NCBI RefSeq assembly: GCF_000485595.1
Contig: NW_014577198.1
Location: 323,823 to 363,865, forward strand
DNA: 40,043 nt
Direction: 5' to 3'
Source: Priapulus caudatus
Taxonomy: Eukaryota > Priapulida > Priapulimorpha > Priapulimorphida > Priapulidae
Position 1 is the stretch's first letter, and each line of letters begins with the position of its first letter. The position numbers and the translations under genes were made by a program. Positions 22,208 to 32,600 of this stretch are shown here, one piece after another. The notes below the pieces were generated by a model that worked only from the letters and a program-made list of their open reading frames with translations, was not told where the DNA came from and made no database searches.

Positions 22208-22307
22208 CACTGATCTCTATAATATAATCAGATTATATTATAGAGATCAGTGGAGTGAATCACTGATCTCTATAATATAATCAGATTATATTATATAGAG
22301 ATCAGTG
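22208..22307. mobile_element. Two tandem palindromes (45 and 47 bp) separated and flanked by GAGTGAAT
   Basis: CACTGATCTCTATAATATAA and its complement close on a single central base at 22208-22252 and again at 22261-22307. GAGTGAAT stands before, between and after them (22200, 22253 and 22308), as if the same palindrome had entered twice, each time duplicating 8-9 bp. Confidence 0.85.
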
Positions 22308-22313
22308 GAGTGA

Positions 22314-23709
22314 ATGCACAAATGTTTAACTGCCCACGTAGCCATGCTAAAAAGCGTTACCTATCGGACAAAAATACTACTATTATAGGCCTACCACTAA
22401 AAATTATGTTGTGTATTTTTATTTTTATTATATGATTTATTATTAATTAAACTATTAATTACAAATTACCAATTACACTATTGTTTAAGTACACTATTAA
22501 TTACTAATTACACTGTAAATTACTAATTACACTATTAATTACTAATTACTAATTACACTATTAATTACGAGAGAGGAAGAGGAAGCCATGATGGTTAGAG
22601 GGAGAGAGGAAGCCGTGATGGTTAGAGGGAGAGAGGAAGCCGTGATGGTTAGAGAGAGAGAGGAAGCTGTGATGGTTAGAGGGAGAGAGGAAGCCGTGAT
22701 GGTTAGAGGGAGAGAGGAAGCCATGAGGGTTAGAGNNNNNNNNNNNNNNNNNNNNNNNNNACCCTCATGGCTTCCTCTCTCTCTAACCCTCATGGCTTCC
22801 TCTCTCTCTAACCCTCATGGCTTCCTCTCTCTCTAACCCTCATGGCTTCCTCTCTCTCTCTAACCATCACGGCTTCCTCTCTCTCTCTCTAACCCTCATG
22901 GCTTCCTCTCTCCCTCTAACCCTCATGGCTTCCTCTCTCCCTCTAACCATCATGGCTTCCTCTCTCCCTCTAACCCTCATGGCTTCCTCTCTCCCTCTAA
23001 CCATCACGGCTTCCTCTCTCCCTCTAACCATTATGGCTTCCTCTCTCCCTCTAACGATCACGGCTTCCTCTCTCCCTCTAACCATCACGGCTTCCTCTCT
23101 CCCTCTAACCATAACGGCTTCCTCTTTCCCTCTAACCATCACGGCTTCCTCTCTCCCTCTAACCATCATGGCTTCCTCTCTCCCTCTAACCATCACGGCT
23201 TCCTCTCTCCCTCTAACCATCATGGCTTCCTCTCTCCCTCTAACCCTCATGGCTTCCTCTCTCCCTCTAACCATCACGGCTTCCTCTCTCCCTCTAACCA
23301 TCATGGCTTCCTCTCTCCCTCTAACCATCATGGCTTCCTCTCTCCCTCTAACCATCATGGCTTCCTCTCTCCCTCTAACCCTCATGGCTTCCTCTCTCTC
23401 TAACCATCACGGCTTCCTCTCTCCCTCTAACCATCACGGCTTCCTCTCTCCCTCTAACCATCATGGCTTCATCTTCCTCTCTCGTAATTAATAGTGTAAT
23501 TAGTAATTAACAATGTAATTAGTAATTAATAGTGTACTTAATAAACAATAGTGTAATTGGTAATTAGTAATTAATAGTTTAATTAATAATAAATCATATA
23601 ATACAAATAAAAATACACAACATAATTTTTAGTGGTATAATAGTAGTATTTTTGTCCGAGAGGTGGCGCTTTAAAGCATGGCTATGTGGGCAGTTAAACA
23701 TTTGTGCAT
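22314..23709. mobile_element. Foldback element with 27-bp minisatellite core
   Basis: AT-rich arms of about 250 bp (22314-22570 and 23455-23709, ending GCACAAATGTTTAACTGCCC and its complement) enclose a 27-bp array, CTCTAACCATCATGGCTTCC plus TCTCTCC. The array is inverted about the gap: purine-rich to the left, pyrimidine-rich to the right. Because 27 is a multiple of 3, long frames appear on both strands. They are not genes. Confidence 0.93.
22736..22760. other. Assembly gap of 25 N
   Basis: Lies exactly at the turning point of the inverted minisatellite, where assembly or sequencing of a long hairpin would fail. The true length is unknown. Confidence 0.99.
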
Positions 23710-24228
23710 GAATCCTTGATATATTATATATAATTATAAGGAAAGTCTGTGCATGAGTGGGTAATAGCTAATACACAGAAATCTGTGCATCACTTCGTGA
23801 TACCATAGGTGATACCTAAGGTGCCTAAAGTGGATTTCCACCATTTAACTGTCGCCGTGCACAGCACACGACCCCTGCGTAGGCCCCTATATATTTTATT
23901 GAAACGCTTCAAGTGCCTCTGGCCGGTAACACGCTGTGGTAAGTTTACGAGTAAGTTGAGTTTAGCGATCGCATATGAATGAATAATAATCCGAATTCAA
24001 TATACACATAAGTTAATTTAGGTATTATATTTCTTACGCGTATCGTCTCGTTCCTGACTTTTTCATGCCACGTAGTGTGAAGCGAAAGGGTAACTTGTTG
24101 CTGCGCAATGGCTAGTGTACAACAGCCACAGGCACCAATACTGGCACACCAATACTCCCAATACACCAATACACACCAATACACCAATACTCAATACCTA
24201 CAATACCTACCCTGCTACCACCCTCCAC
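23702..24228. mobile_element. Fragments of two foldback families
   Basis: 23702-23850 is one arm of the 1598-1911 MITE family (ends CTAAAGTGGATTTCCACC). 23889-23925 (TATTTTATTGAAACGCTTCA) is an inner arm end of the large family. 24130-24210 is a short CACCAATAC-type repeat. No gene. Confidence 0.7.
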
Positions 24229-25157
24229 TCCAGGCCACACGCACTTGGACTTGGAGCGTTTCAATAAAATATAATGATAAATAAATACGAAATCTATTTA
24301 CTGCCAAAGTCTTAATGTTTCTATACTCTCTTTCACCTGTTATTGCCGACAATTTCCTGCAAATGCCGTCCAAATGCTCGATCATCTGCAACAAACGCTG
24401 GCTGCCGCTGCACACTGACGCTGATAGCCAGATAGGCGACTCTATGTCCCCCAGGGTACTGCCGGAACGTACCCTGGTAACTATCTGATATGCCGGACCG
24501 TACCTCGCTTACTCCCTATCGTACCCTGCCTCCCTTTTCCGCCCACTACTGATGTCGCAAAATTTGAAATATACATACAGACCTGTATGATATCTTTATA
24601 AAGTTGGATTGGAGTATGAAACTGTGAAACCAAGAAGAAATTTCAACCTATATACACTGATGCGCGCAATCCTTTTGCAAATATCGCGATGATCGGGAAT
24701 GCGTTTTCCTTTTGCAATGCTTACGACATTTTCGCGCATTTTCGCGCGAAATTTTTGAAAGATGGCTCAAAGTGTTGTGGTGGAACAGGAAAATTTGTAT
24801 GATTATCTTAATGGGTTGGAAACGTATAGACTCGCTGACACTTGTAGAAAGGGTCGGGAGGTGAAAGTTGAAACGTAACAGGTTAAGGGTTACGAATATT
24901 TTGCGGGAACGGACCGGAAACAAGGAACGGGAGCATAAAGCGGCGCGTTTCCTGCCCACAAGCGGTTTGTATTACGACATTGGCTGAAAGTCAGGTTACG
25001 GTTTGGAGTAGGCGAGGTACGGTCCGGCATATTAGATAGTTACCAGGGTACGTTGCGGTATACCGGACCTTACCCCAGGCTTTCAGATTTGAAAAGTACA
25101 GGAGGACTACTAATGACTCCCCTAGGACACCATAGGGGGACTTTTCACGCTCCATAA

Positions 25158-25315
25158 TCACACCCTTAAGAGTCATGATGGAGAGCTCCACTAAAAAATC
25201 ACACCCTTAAGAGGCATGATGGAGAGCTCCACTAAAAAATCACACCCTTAAGAGGCATGATGGAGAGCTCCACTAAAAATCACACCTTTAAAAGGGATGA
25301 TGGAGAGCTCCTTGA
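25158..25315. repeat. 41-bp tandem repeat, four copies
   Basis: Units start TCACACCCTTAAGAGGCATG at 25158, 25199, 25240 and 25280. It is the inverse of the shorter array at about 1185-1262. Confidence 0.95.
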
Positions 25316-26066
25316 GGGCTAGAGTGAAATCCAAAACGAAAATTGGGATGTCATGTCAATCTACTGATTATCATTCATCTTCACCTTCATTCATTCAATG
25401 GCTTTGTCAGGATTACATTTTTTTCATCCAACAACCCAACTCTAGCACATAGATTAATAAAAGAGTTGATCGAATGTAGAAATAAACTTGTTTTATTTAT
25501 TCTGATTTCCATCCTTAGAGATTCTAATCCATGTACCTGCATATTTCAGCACAAAATATCATCACAATCCATCAACAAACTAGCCAAATTACTTGTACGT
25601 AGTAGCCACGTATGTAGCCCCTCCAGCCCTACGACTGTTTCACGTCGGCAGAAAACCACTTCTCGTCACGTATAGTAGAAAACGAGCAGGTAACTTGTGG
25701 TACCTGTATTTGGATGCTGTTGTTTAGTTGTATTTATATATATATATAAACCAGAGGGTAGTAACCAGACCTGTACCTCTGCCATACGTTCAGTTACTTA
25801 CACACCACAAATTGTTGTGTGTTGCTAACCTTTTTGTACCCCCTACATTGAGAACTCTATGGAGCGTAATAGACATAATTTTGGTGCGCGATTTCAACCA
25901 CTTTTATGAGGCGCGATGATGCGCGCACCATGGCACAATTTCGGGTGCGCGGTGGAGCGCGAGCGCGATCGCGCCCCTTAAAAATGAAAGCCTGTTACCC
26001 AGGGTACGTTCCGGCAGTACCCTGGGGGACATAGACCCTATCAGCCACACTGACACATAAATATAT

Positions 26067-26254
26067 CGCTGTGGCTATATGCCCGGCAGCCGGGCACGGT
26101 CTTCGATTTCCTAAATGCCCGGCAGTTCCTAACCCTAACCCTTGTTTACTTGAGATAACGCTGGAAATTAAAAACTGCCGGGCATTTAGGAAATCGAAGA
26201 CCGTGCCTGGCAGCCGTCAGATATATGCCGGCTGCCAGGCATATAGCCACTCTG
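26067..26254. mobile_element. 188-bp palindromic MITE (GGCTATATGCC family), copy 2, nested
   Basis: Ends CGCTGTGGCTATATGCCC and, inverted, CAGAGTGGCTATATGCC. It carries the same CGGTCTTCGATTTCCTAAAT arms as copy 1 and a short CCTAACCCTAACCC centre. TAAATATAT flanks it exactly at 26058-26066 and 26255-26263. Confidence 0.93.
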
Positions 26255-26604
26255 TAAATATATAGTGTCATTGGCTATATATATTTAATTTATGTGTCAG
26301 TGTGCAGCGGCAGCCAGCGTTTGTTGCAGATGAGCATTTGGACGGCATTTGCAGGAAATTGTCGGCAATAATAGGTGAAAGAGAGTATAGAAACATTAAG
26401 ACTTTAGTAGTAAATAGAGAGCATTTTTATTTAGCATTATATTTTATTGAAACGCTCCAAGCGCCTGTGCACCAGGCACCATGCACTGTGCAATGCTAGA
26501 GCTATGAGTATGAAATACTAATACTATTATAATACTATATACAGTATACTGGAAATTTCCACAAATGTATATAATTTTTTTAGCATATTGATTTCATTAC
26601 CACA

Positions 26605-29600
26605 ATGAATGAGGACAAAGATTCCCAAGTTGCCTTAGGTCGTCCGGAAGCTGAATCTAGTATTACTATTAGGCCCCCTGACATAGTGGCACAAAGTCAG
26701 TGCATCATGGTGGGTGCAAAGGAAGAGGAGGATAAGACCAACATCCTTGATGTGAAAAAAGAAGACTACACCTCTGAAGCTAAAATGGGAGAAGGACAGG
26801 AGGACAAGGATGAGGAGAAGGCTCATGCCATTGTGGCAGACACAGAGGCGGAGGGTAATCAGGCCACTCTGGGTTGTGTAAATGAGGAAGATGAAGCCAT
26901 GGAGGCAATTACCAGAGAAGGCAATATGGCAGATGGCGATACAGACAATTGCGAAAAGAATACGTCAACGTACGTCGATGGCCGGGCAGGGCTGTTCACT
27001 TCGGAGATCTACAAAATTGAGATCCAAAACTTACCCAAGTATTTTGGGCACAGTGTGAGTTGACTTACACTTCCTCTTATCATAACAATCCATTTTTATA
27101 TGGAGATAGAGCAAGCGATAGCACAGTCGATAGTGCATGACTTGCTACCAACCAGTGTGTTACAGATTTGTAACTTATCGAAATTAATGAGGCTCATTAT
27201 GATGTCAATTTAGTAGTAAATGTTTAAATTTCATAATTGTTCGAACAACATAGGAAGTTCGAGAGAGTTAGTAAATTTTGGTGAGATAATTGGGTTTCCT
27301 GTTTACCGGCCCTCCGCTCGCTTGCTAAACTTCTAAATGTCATTACATCAACCTTGTTGCCAGGTAAGGCACCTTATTCTAATTGTCCCTCCTTGCATGA
27401 TGAATCTCTATTGCATGTCTTCATATTATGCATTTAGCAATTGAAGAAGAGGATTACCAATCAAGGTCTGAAGCCAGTCAAAGTGAAATCCATGCGTGCT
27501 ACGGGCCCTAGCTACTGCTTCGTGACCTTCAGGTGAGTGATCCCAAGCAGACAACACAGACCCATGCCAAATATAGATAGAGTATGGAAAAAGTTAACTC
27601 GAACTTCCGTTGCCTTGATGCCAAATTTGGATACTGCAACGTACTACAACGGAAACAAAAACAGAAATGTAGAGGGCAGACATGTGCCCAAATTGATAGC
27701 ACACACCATTTCACATCTACAGGGATCATGGTTCGAGTCGGCAATCTCATGAGACTGGTCACGACTGTTCTGTTATTGCGCAATTCATTCTATATCTGCT
27801 TTCTTCCATCGATTCAGTGAAAGTTTACAAGACAAAATATTTTGTATTTTAAGCAGAGCAGACTCGCTTTCATAAAAATTTATTTAATTTAGGCTGGAGT
27901 TTTATATTATTTTAAGGAGCCCTGCAGTTGTTATCATAGAAGAAAAGAGAAATTAGTCTGTGCATACTCATTACATGAGTCTGTAAGGCGTGGGTTTTTT
28001 TTAAAGGTGCGAAGAGGACAGACAGGAAGCAATTAAAAAGCTAAACGGCCACGTCTGGAAAGGATGTACTTTTCGCGTCAAGGTAAGTAAACGTTTCAAG
28101 CATGTCTTCACACAATGTGATGGTATTTACACTATGCTATATTGTACACAATTGAGCTCAAAACATCTATAACTGCCCCTGTCTCTGCATCTGCTTAGAT
28201 AGCAAATGCAAAGGTCGACCCGATCGTGAAGAGAAGGCAGGAGGACACGAATGATGATGGTGGTAACCAGTCTGTCAAGAGGCAGAGAGTGACGACGAAC
28301 AAGGGGGGCCACACGCAGGGAAAACGAGCAGAGGTTGATGAGTCATCCTCGCTGGAGGATCAGGTCAAGGAGAGATTGACCCCGCTGTGGAATACGCCGT
28401 ACGAGGAACAGTTGGAGGTGAGATGATATCAGGGGAGTAAAATATAGATTATCTATTTATCTATCTATCGATAGATTAGATATCTAATATAGATATATAT
28501 ATATTATATACACTCCTGATAATATTAGGTAACAGTTAAATGCTACAGTCATTGGCTATCTTTGCAGCTTGCTACTCATGTAGTGTAGCTCATCGTGGGT
28601 GAAGTTTTCATTCATGGACATGCATTTGTTTCCCCAGCTGGTAATCATTGACGTATATTCTCAGGTAAAGCAGAGATCTATAGTTTCGTTCTTGACAACG
28701 TTTGCACGATCCATGTCCGACGTTGACAACTCTCAACATCGCTGGATCCAAGCTCAGCGAAAAGCCAACAATAACATGTGCTGCAAGCTCGAAGATATTA
28801 GGCCAAGTGTAAGCACATGCATGTCTAGTTAAATTAATAATGTTATAGAATTATTGCCTGATTGCAAGAGGCAACATGGAGTTTCGCAGACCGACAAAAT
28901 AAATTTTGCAAATTAACAGAGGTCAGGGGTAATGTTGATTTTTGGGGCATGATATGTGAAGTATGTCGTGACATCCTCTGAACTAAGTACAATGTTGTAT
29001 TTTTCACAGCCGCGTAATATATGCCAGGGTTCTCGCCAGGCCTTCAATGCATGTCGGGTCAAACATGCCTTCAAAGTGAAGCTCATATGAAACGTCCCAT
29101 AACTCCTTCAACATTCATTAATTGCCCAATTGACATGCCCCGAAGCCTTAATTCCCAGCTGTGTCTACATTTGACAATCCCAACGTGATCACATTGTGTT
29201 GTTTACAGCTTGATATATACGTCTCCGTACCGATCGAGTTTATCTGCATATTGGGGCCACTTACGACATGCATAATTGACTCCAATTAGTAATCATCGGG
29301 GATGAATTGCATGTTTGCCCAGCATACCTTCTGAAATTCCTGGGGCAAGCCATTTATATATGTACACATGCACGCACGTGAGCGCACACATACGCATGCA
29401 CATGCGCGCACACACAACGCACGCACGCACACACACATGCATATATATATATATATTATACACACATATATCTTGTAAGTGTGCTTACTGCAGCCCAGGA
29501 TAGAGGGATCTCGTAACAAGCTGAGCTTCAGCTGCGGTCTGCGGCCGGACACTCGCGTTCGCACGGTCGGCTTCCGCGTCGGACGCTACGAGGCGGGCTC

Positions 29601-32600
29601 GACCGGCGTCGTCGAACCGTACGGCATCGACGTCGTTCCGGATTACGTGAAGAACGTAGTGCGGGTGAGCAACCTTCTTCTCTCTGTCATGTGAAGTATT
29701 CGTGGCGACGAAATGCGTCAGATGTGTCGCATTGCTATCTTGTGCTAAACACGTGATTATAACTGCCGTTAATGCTGCTTGTGCTGTTTACGTGGTAATA
29801 CAGGAAGACTAGCTTCAATTTGTAATGCTCAAAAGTTGCTGTGCGCAATTGGCTTGTTATATATAACAATGCTCTCACTAGTGTATAAATGTGGTTGTAT
29901 CGTATTCCTTGGTCGTTGGTGCTTGTGTTATACGATGGGGTTAATTTCCAGTTAGGCTGAAGGTTATCTTTGATATGGAAAATAGTATAAGCACATTAGG
30001 TTTAGCGGGAGATGGCATCTAGCACTACATTTCCTAAAACACCCTATATTTTTATCAAGAGCGTATTAAGTATGGCGTGTATATATTAAGTATTAAGGTA
30101 TACTTAATACGCTCTTGTTTTTATGTATATCATGCACAGGTGATAGAGCAGTATGTCAGAGCATCAACATATGAAGTGTTTGACTCTCAGACTCACAGTG
30201 GTTATTGGGAGAGTGTCCTGTGTCGCACCACCGAGAGCAAGGAAGTGATGGTGAGTAGTAAAAATTGGTAATCTATTAGGAATCACTACGGATCAGGCGT
30301 AGAGGATTACCCAGTCAAAACTTGAGTTCAGCAGGCTGATCAACGCGTGATTCAGCCTGCCTCCAAACTGACGAGTGTACGGACAGAGAGTTGAACTGTA
30401 CTGTAGTGGGTGCTGAACCCATATCTTGTTTCATTTTGATATTTTTGTTTTAGTTTTGAATGAGTCCAGTACACCTGAGTCATTATATTATGTATGAAGC
30501 AAATGCACTGCGCAAAGTTTTTGCCTACTACCTGTTTCGCTTTGCCACCGATCCCTGAAATGCCCGTGACCTCAAACGTTAGATCATTTAATGGTTGGAA
30601 GGTCGTAAGATGATGCAGTCATTTCAGAATTCTTCTGTTGTGATGGCAGCTAGGGTTCTGCATGCGTCGCCAAACCCTAACTGATTCTGAAACTCAGCAA
30701 GAGATGGCAGCACTGAAGGAATTCTTTACGACCGGTCCAGGAGCTGCAGTGAATGTGACTTCGCTGTACATTACATTTACAATCAGGAAGTAAGATGCAA
30801 ACGCTTGTTTACATTCAGAACCTATTTCCATGCAAAAATATAATCACTCCGAGGGTTGATATCTAGTCGAGATTTTAGGATGTTGATTTTTGATTGTTTA
30901 GAATGGTATTCAGATTATGTTTTGCCACTGTTAAATTTTGTTGAAATAAATAACTGCAAGTTATTTTAAATTAAGTACATTTATTTGTGTGTATATAAGT
31001 TCAATCCTGCCATTTCATACATGAAAGTAGGCAATACAAAAACTCAATAATACGAAAATTTTAAAGGCAAAATATAAGCATTAAACGTTAACAGTCATAT
31101 GGAGCATAAAATAAGACTACCATCTCTACATGGGGTTAACTATCGTTGTTGTTCCTAGGCAGACTGGCTCATCTTCAGATCTGCAATGGCAGCACATTAT
31201 GGGGGAAAAGGTATGTACGTAAGGACATCGTATCACATAGATCTGTATTGTCGATGTGAGGTTTGGTTTCAAAGTCGGTGTTCTATACTAGCTTTTAAAA
31301 CAAGGGTAATACGTACTACTGTGTGTACTTCAAATTTCGGACTTGGGCTCTCTGAAAATGGTGATTATTTGGTGATAATAGATTCCTAACAGATTAGTTA
31401 GTAAATGTAAAAATGGGCAGATATCTACAATGGGATGTTTTCTGCTCGCCTTTCTGTATCTTCTAACCTCACAACATGTGATATGGTTGGATTGAATGTT
31501 CTTTAATCGTATCAGTAATGTAATCATTTTTAGTAATTTGTAGTGTCTATTTATTGACTTTAATTATGTTTCTGGTTTCATTCAATATCCATTTCCGTTT
31601 TCCATTTTCTCAATCTCGATTTCACACCCTGATGCAGTTTAGTGATAACTGCTAACTGTTCATTGTCAACCTTACATCTCAATGGCATCGACTGATAAGC
31701 TTGTCATTCTCTCATAGCGGCAGACCGACCGACAAGTCTGTGATCAATGCGCTTTACTTGCAGGCTATCACGGAGCGTCTGCTGGGACTTGGGTTCCGTA
31801 TCTCCCCCAGCTCGTTCTTCCAAGTGAACACCCTTGCCACCGAGGTTCTTTATTCAGTTGTAGGCGACGTCTGCAAGCTGAACGAAGACACGGTCCTGCT
31901 GGACATCTGCTGTGGAACTGGAACCATTGGTCAGACGCTCGCAAAGGTTGGTTGCAGAAATTCAGTAGGAATGCAATGGCAATTCTGACGAGATTTGGGT
32001 ATCTGGATGATGTGCATGACAATCGCAGAAGCTTGCTAAATATGTTTTAGTGTTCGTTCCCTCTGCAAAATGGACACCTGTCTATAAAGGGCACTTGGCA
32101 TTTCGCTGTGGCAGTTACACAGTGAAATCACCTTTATAGAATGGTCACGTACTAATTGTCTATACGGCACTGATTTGGGTATCTGGATGATGTGCATGAC
32201 AATCGCCGAAGCTTGCTAAATATGTTTTAGTGTCCGCTCCCTCTGCAAAATGGACACCTGTCTATAAAGGGCACTTGACATTTCGCTGTGGCAGTTACAC
32301 AGTGAAATCACCTTTATAAAATGGACACGTACTAATTGTCTATACGGCACTGATTTGGGTATCTGGATGATGTGCATGACAATCGCCGAAGCTTGCTAAA
32401 TATGTTTTAGTGTCCGCTCCCTCTGCAAAATGGACACCTGTCTATAAAGGGCACTTGGCATTTCGCTGTGGCAGTTACACAGTGAAATCACCTTTATAGA
32501 ATGGTCACGTACTAATTGTCTATACGGCACTGATTAAAAGCCTCGTGAGTGGCGGGTATACAATAATGCCGCCTATATAGAACAAACACCTTTAAAAAAC

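Larger units (their letters stand above)
24229..26475. mobile_element. Composite foldback element with nested insertions
   Basis: 24229-24476 is inverted against 26287-26475 and 25990-26050 (shared CTTGGAGCGTTTCAATAAAA, AGTACCCTGGGGGACATA and complements), split on the right by the nested MITE. A further inverted piece, GGTACGGTCCGGCATAT, lies at 25016-25032 opposite 24490-24506. The interior holds a 41-bp array and a block shared with 200-350. No transposase. Confidence 0.85.

Noticed and set aside
22817-23491. 224-residue open frame on + and 172-residue frame on - over the 27-bp array
   Set aside because: Nine-residue periodic peptides (ASSLPLTIM type) on both strands follow from a stop-free repeat whose unit is a multiple of three; no start context, splice link or domain.
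24215-24415. Frames with EHLDGICRKLSAI at 24215-24415 and 26302-26499
   Set aside because: The similarity arises because both lie in the two inverted arms of one foldback element, not from a gene family.
27720-27760. GGTTCGAGTC block resembling a tRNA T-loop
   Set aside because: No D-arm, anticodon stem or acceptor pairing could be found around it. No tRNA or rRNA gene is supported anywhere in the window.
30622-30690. Frameshift in TRMT2A exon 8
   Set aside because: An upstream acceptor gives a stop, but the acceptor at 30648-30649 gives an open frame with exactly seven residues before QTLTDSE, as expected from the family, so no lesion is needed.
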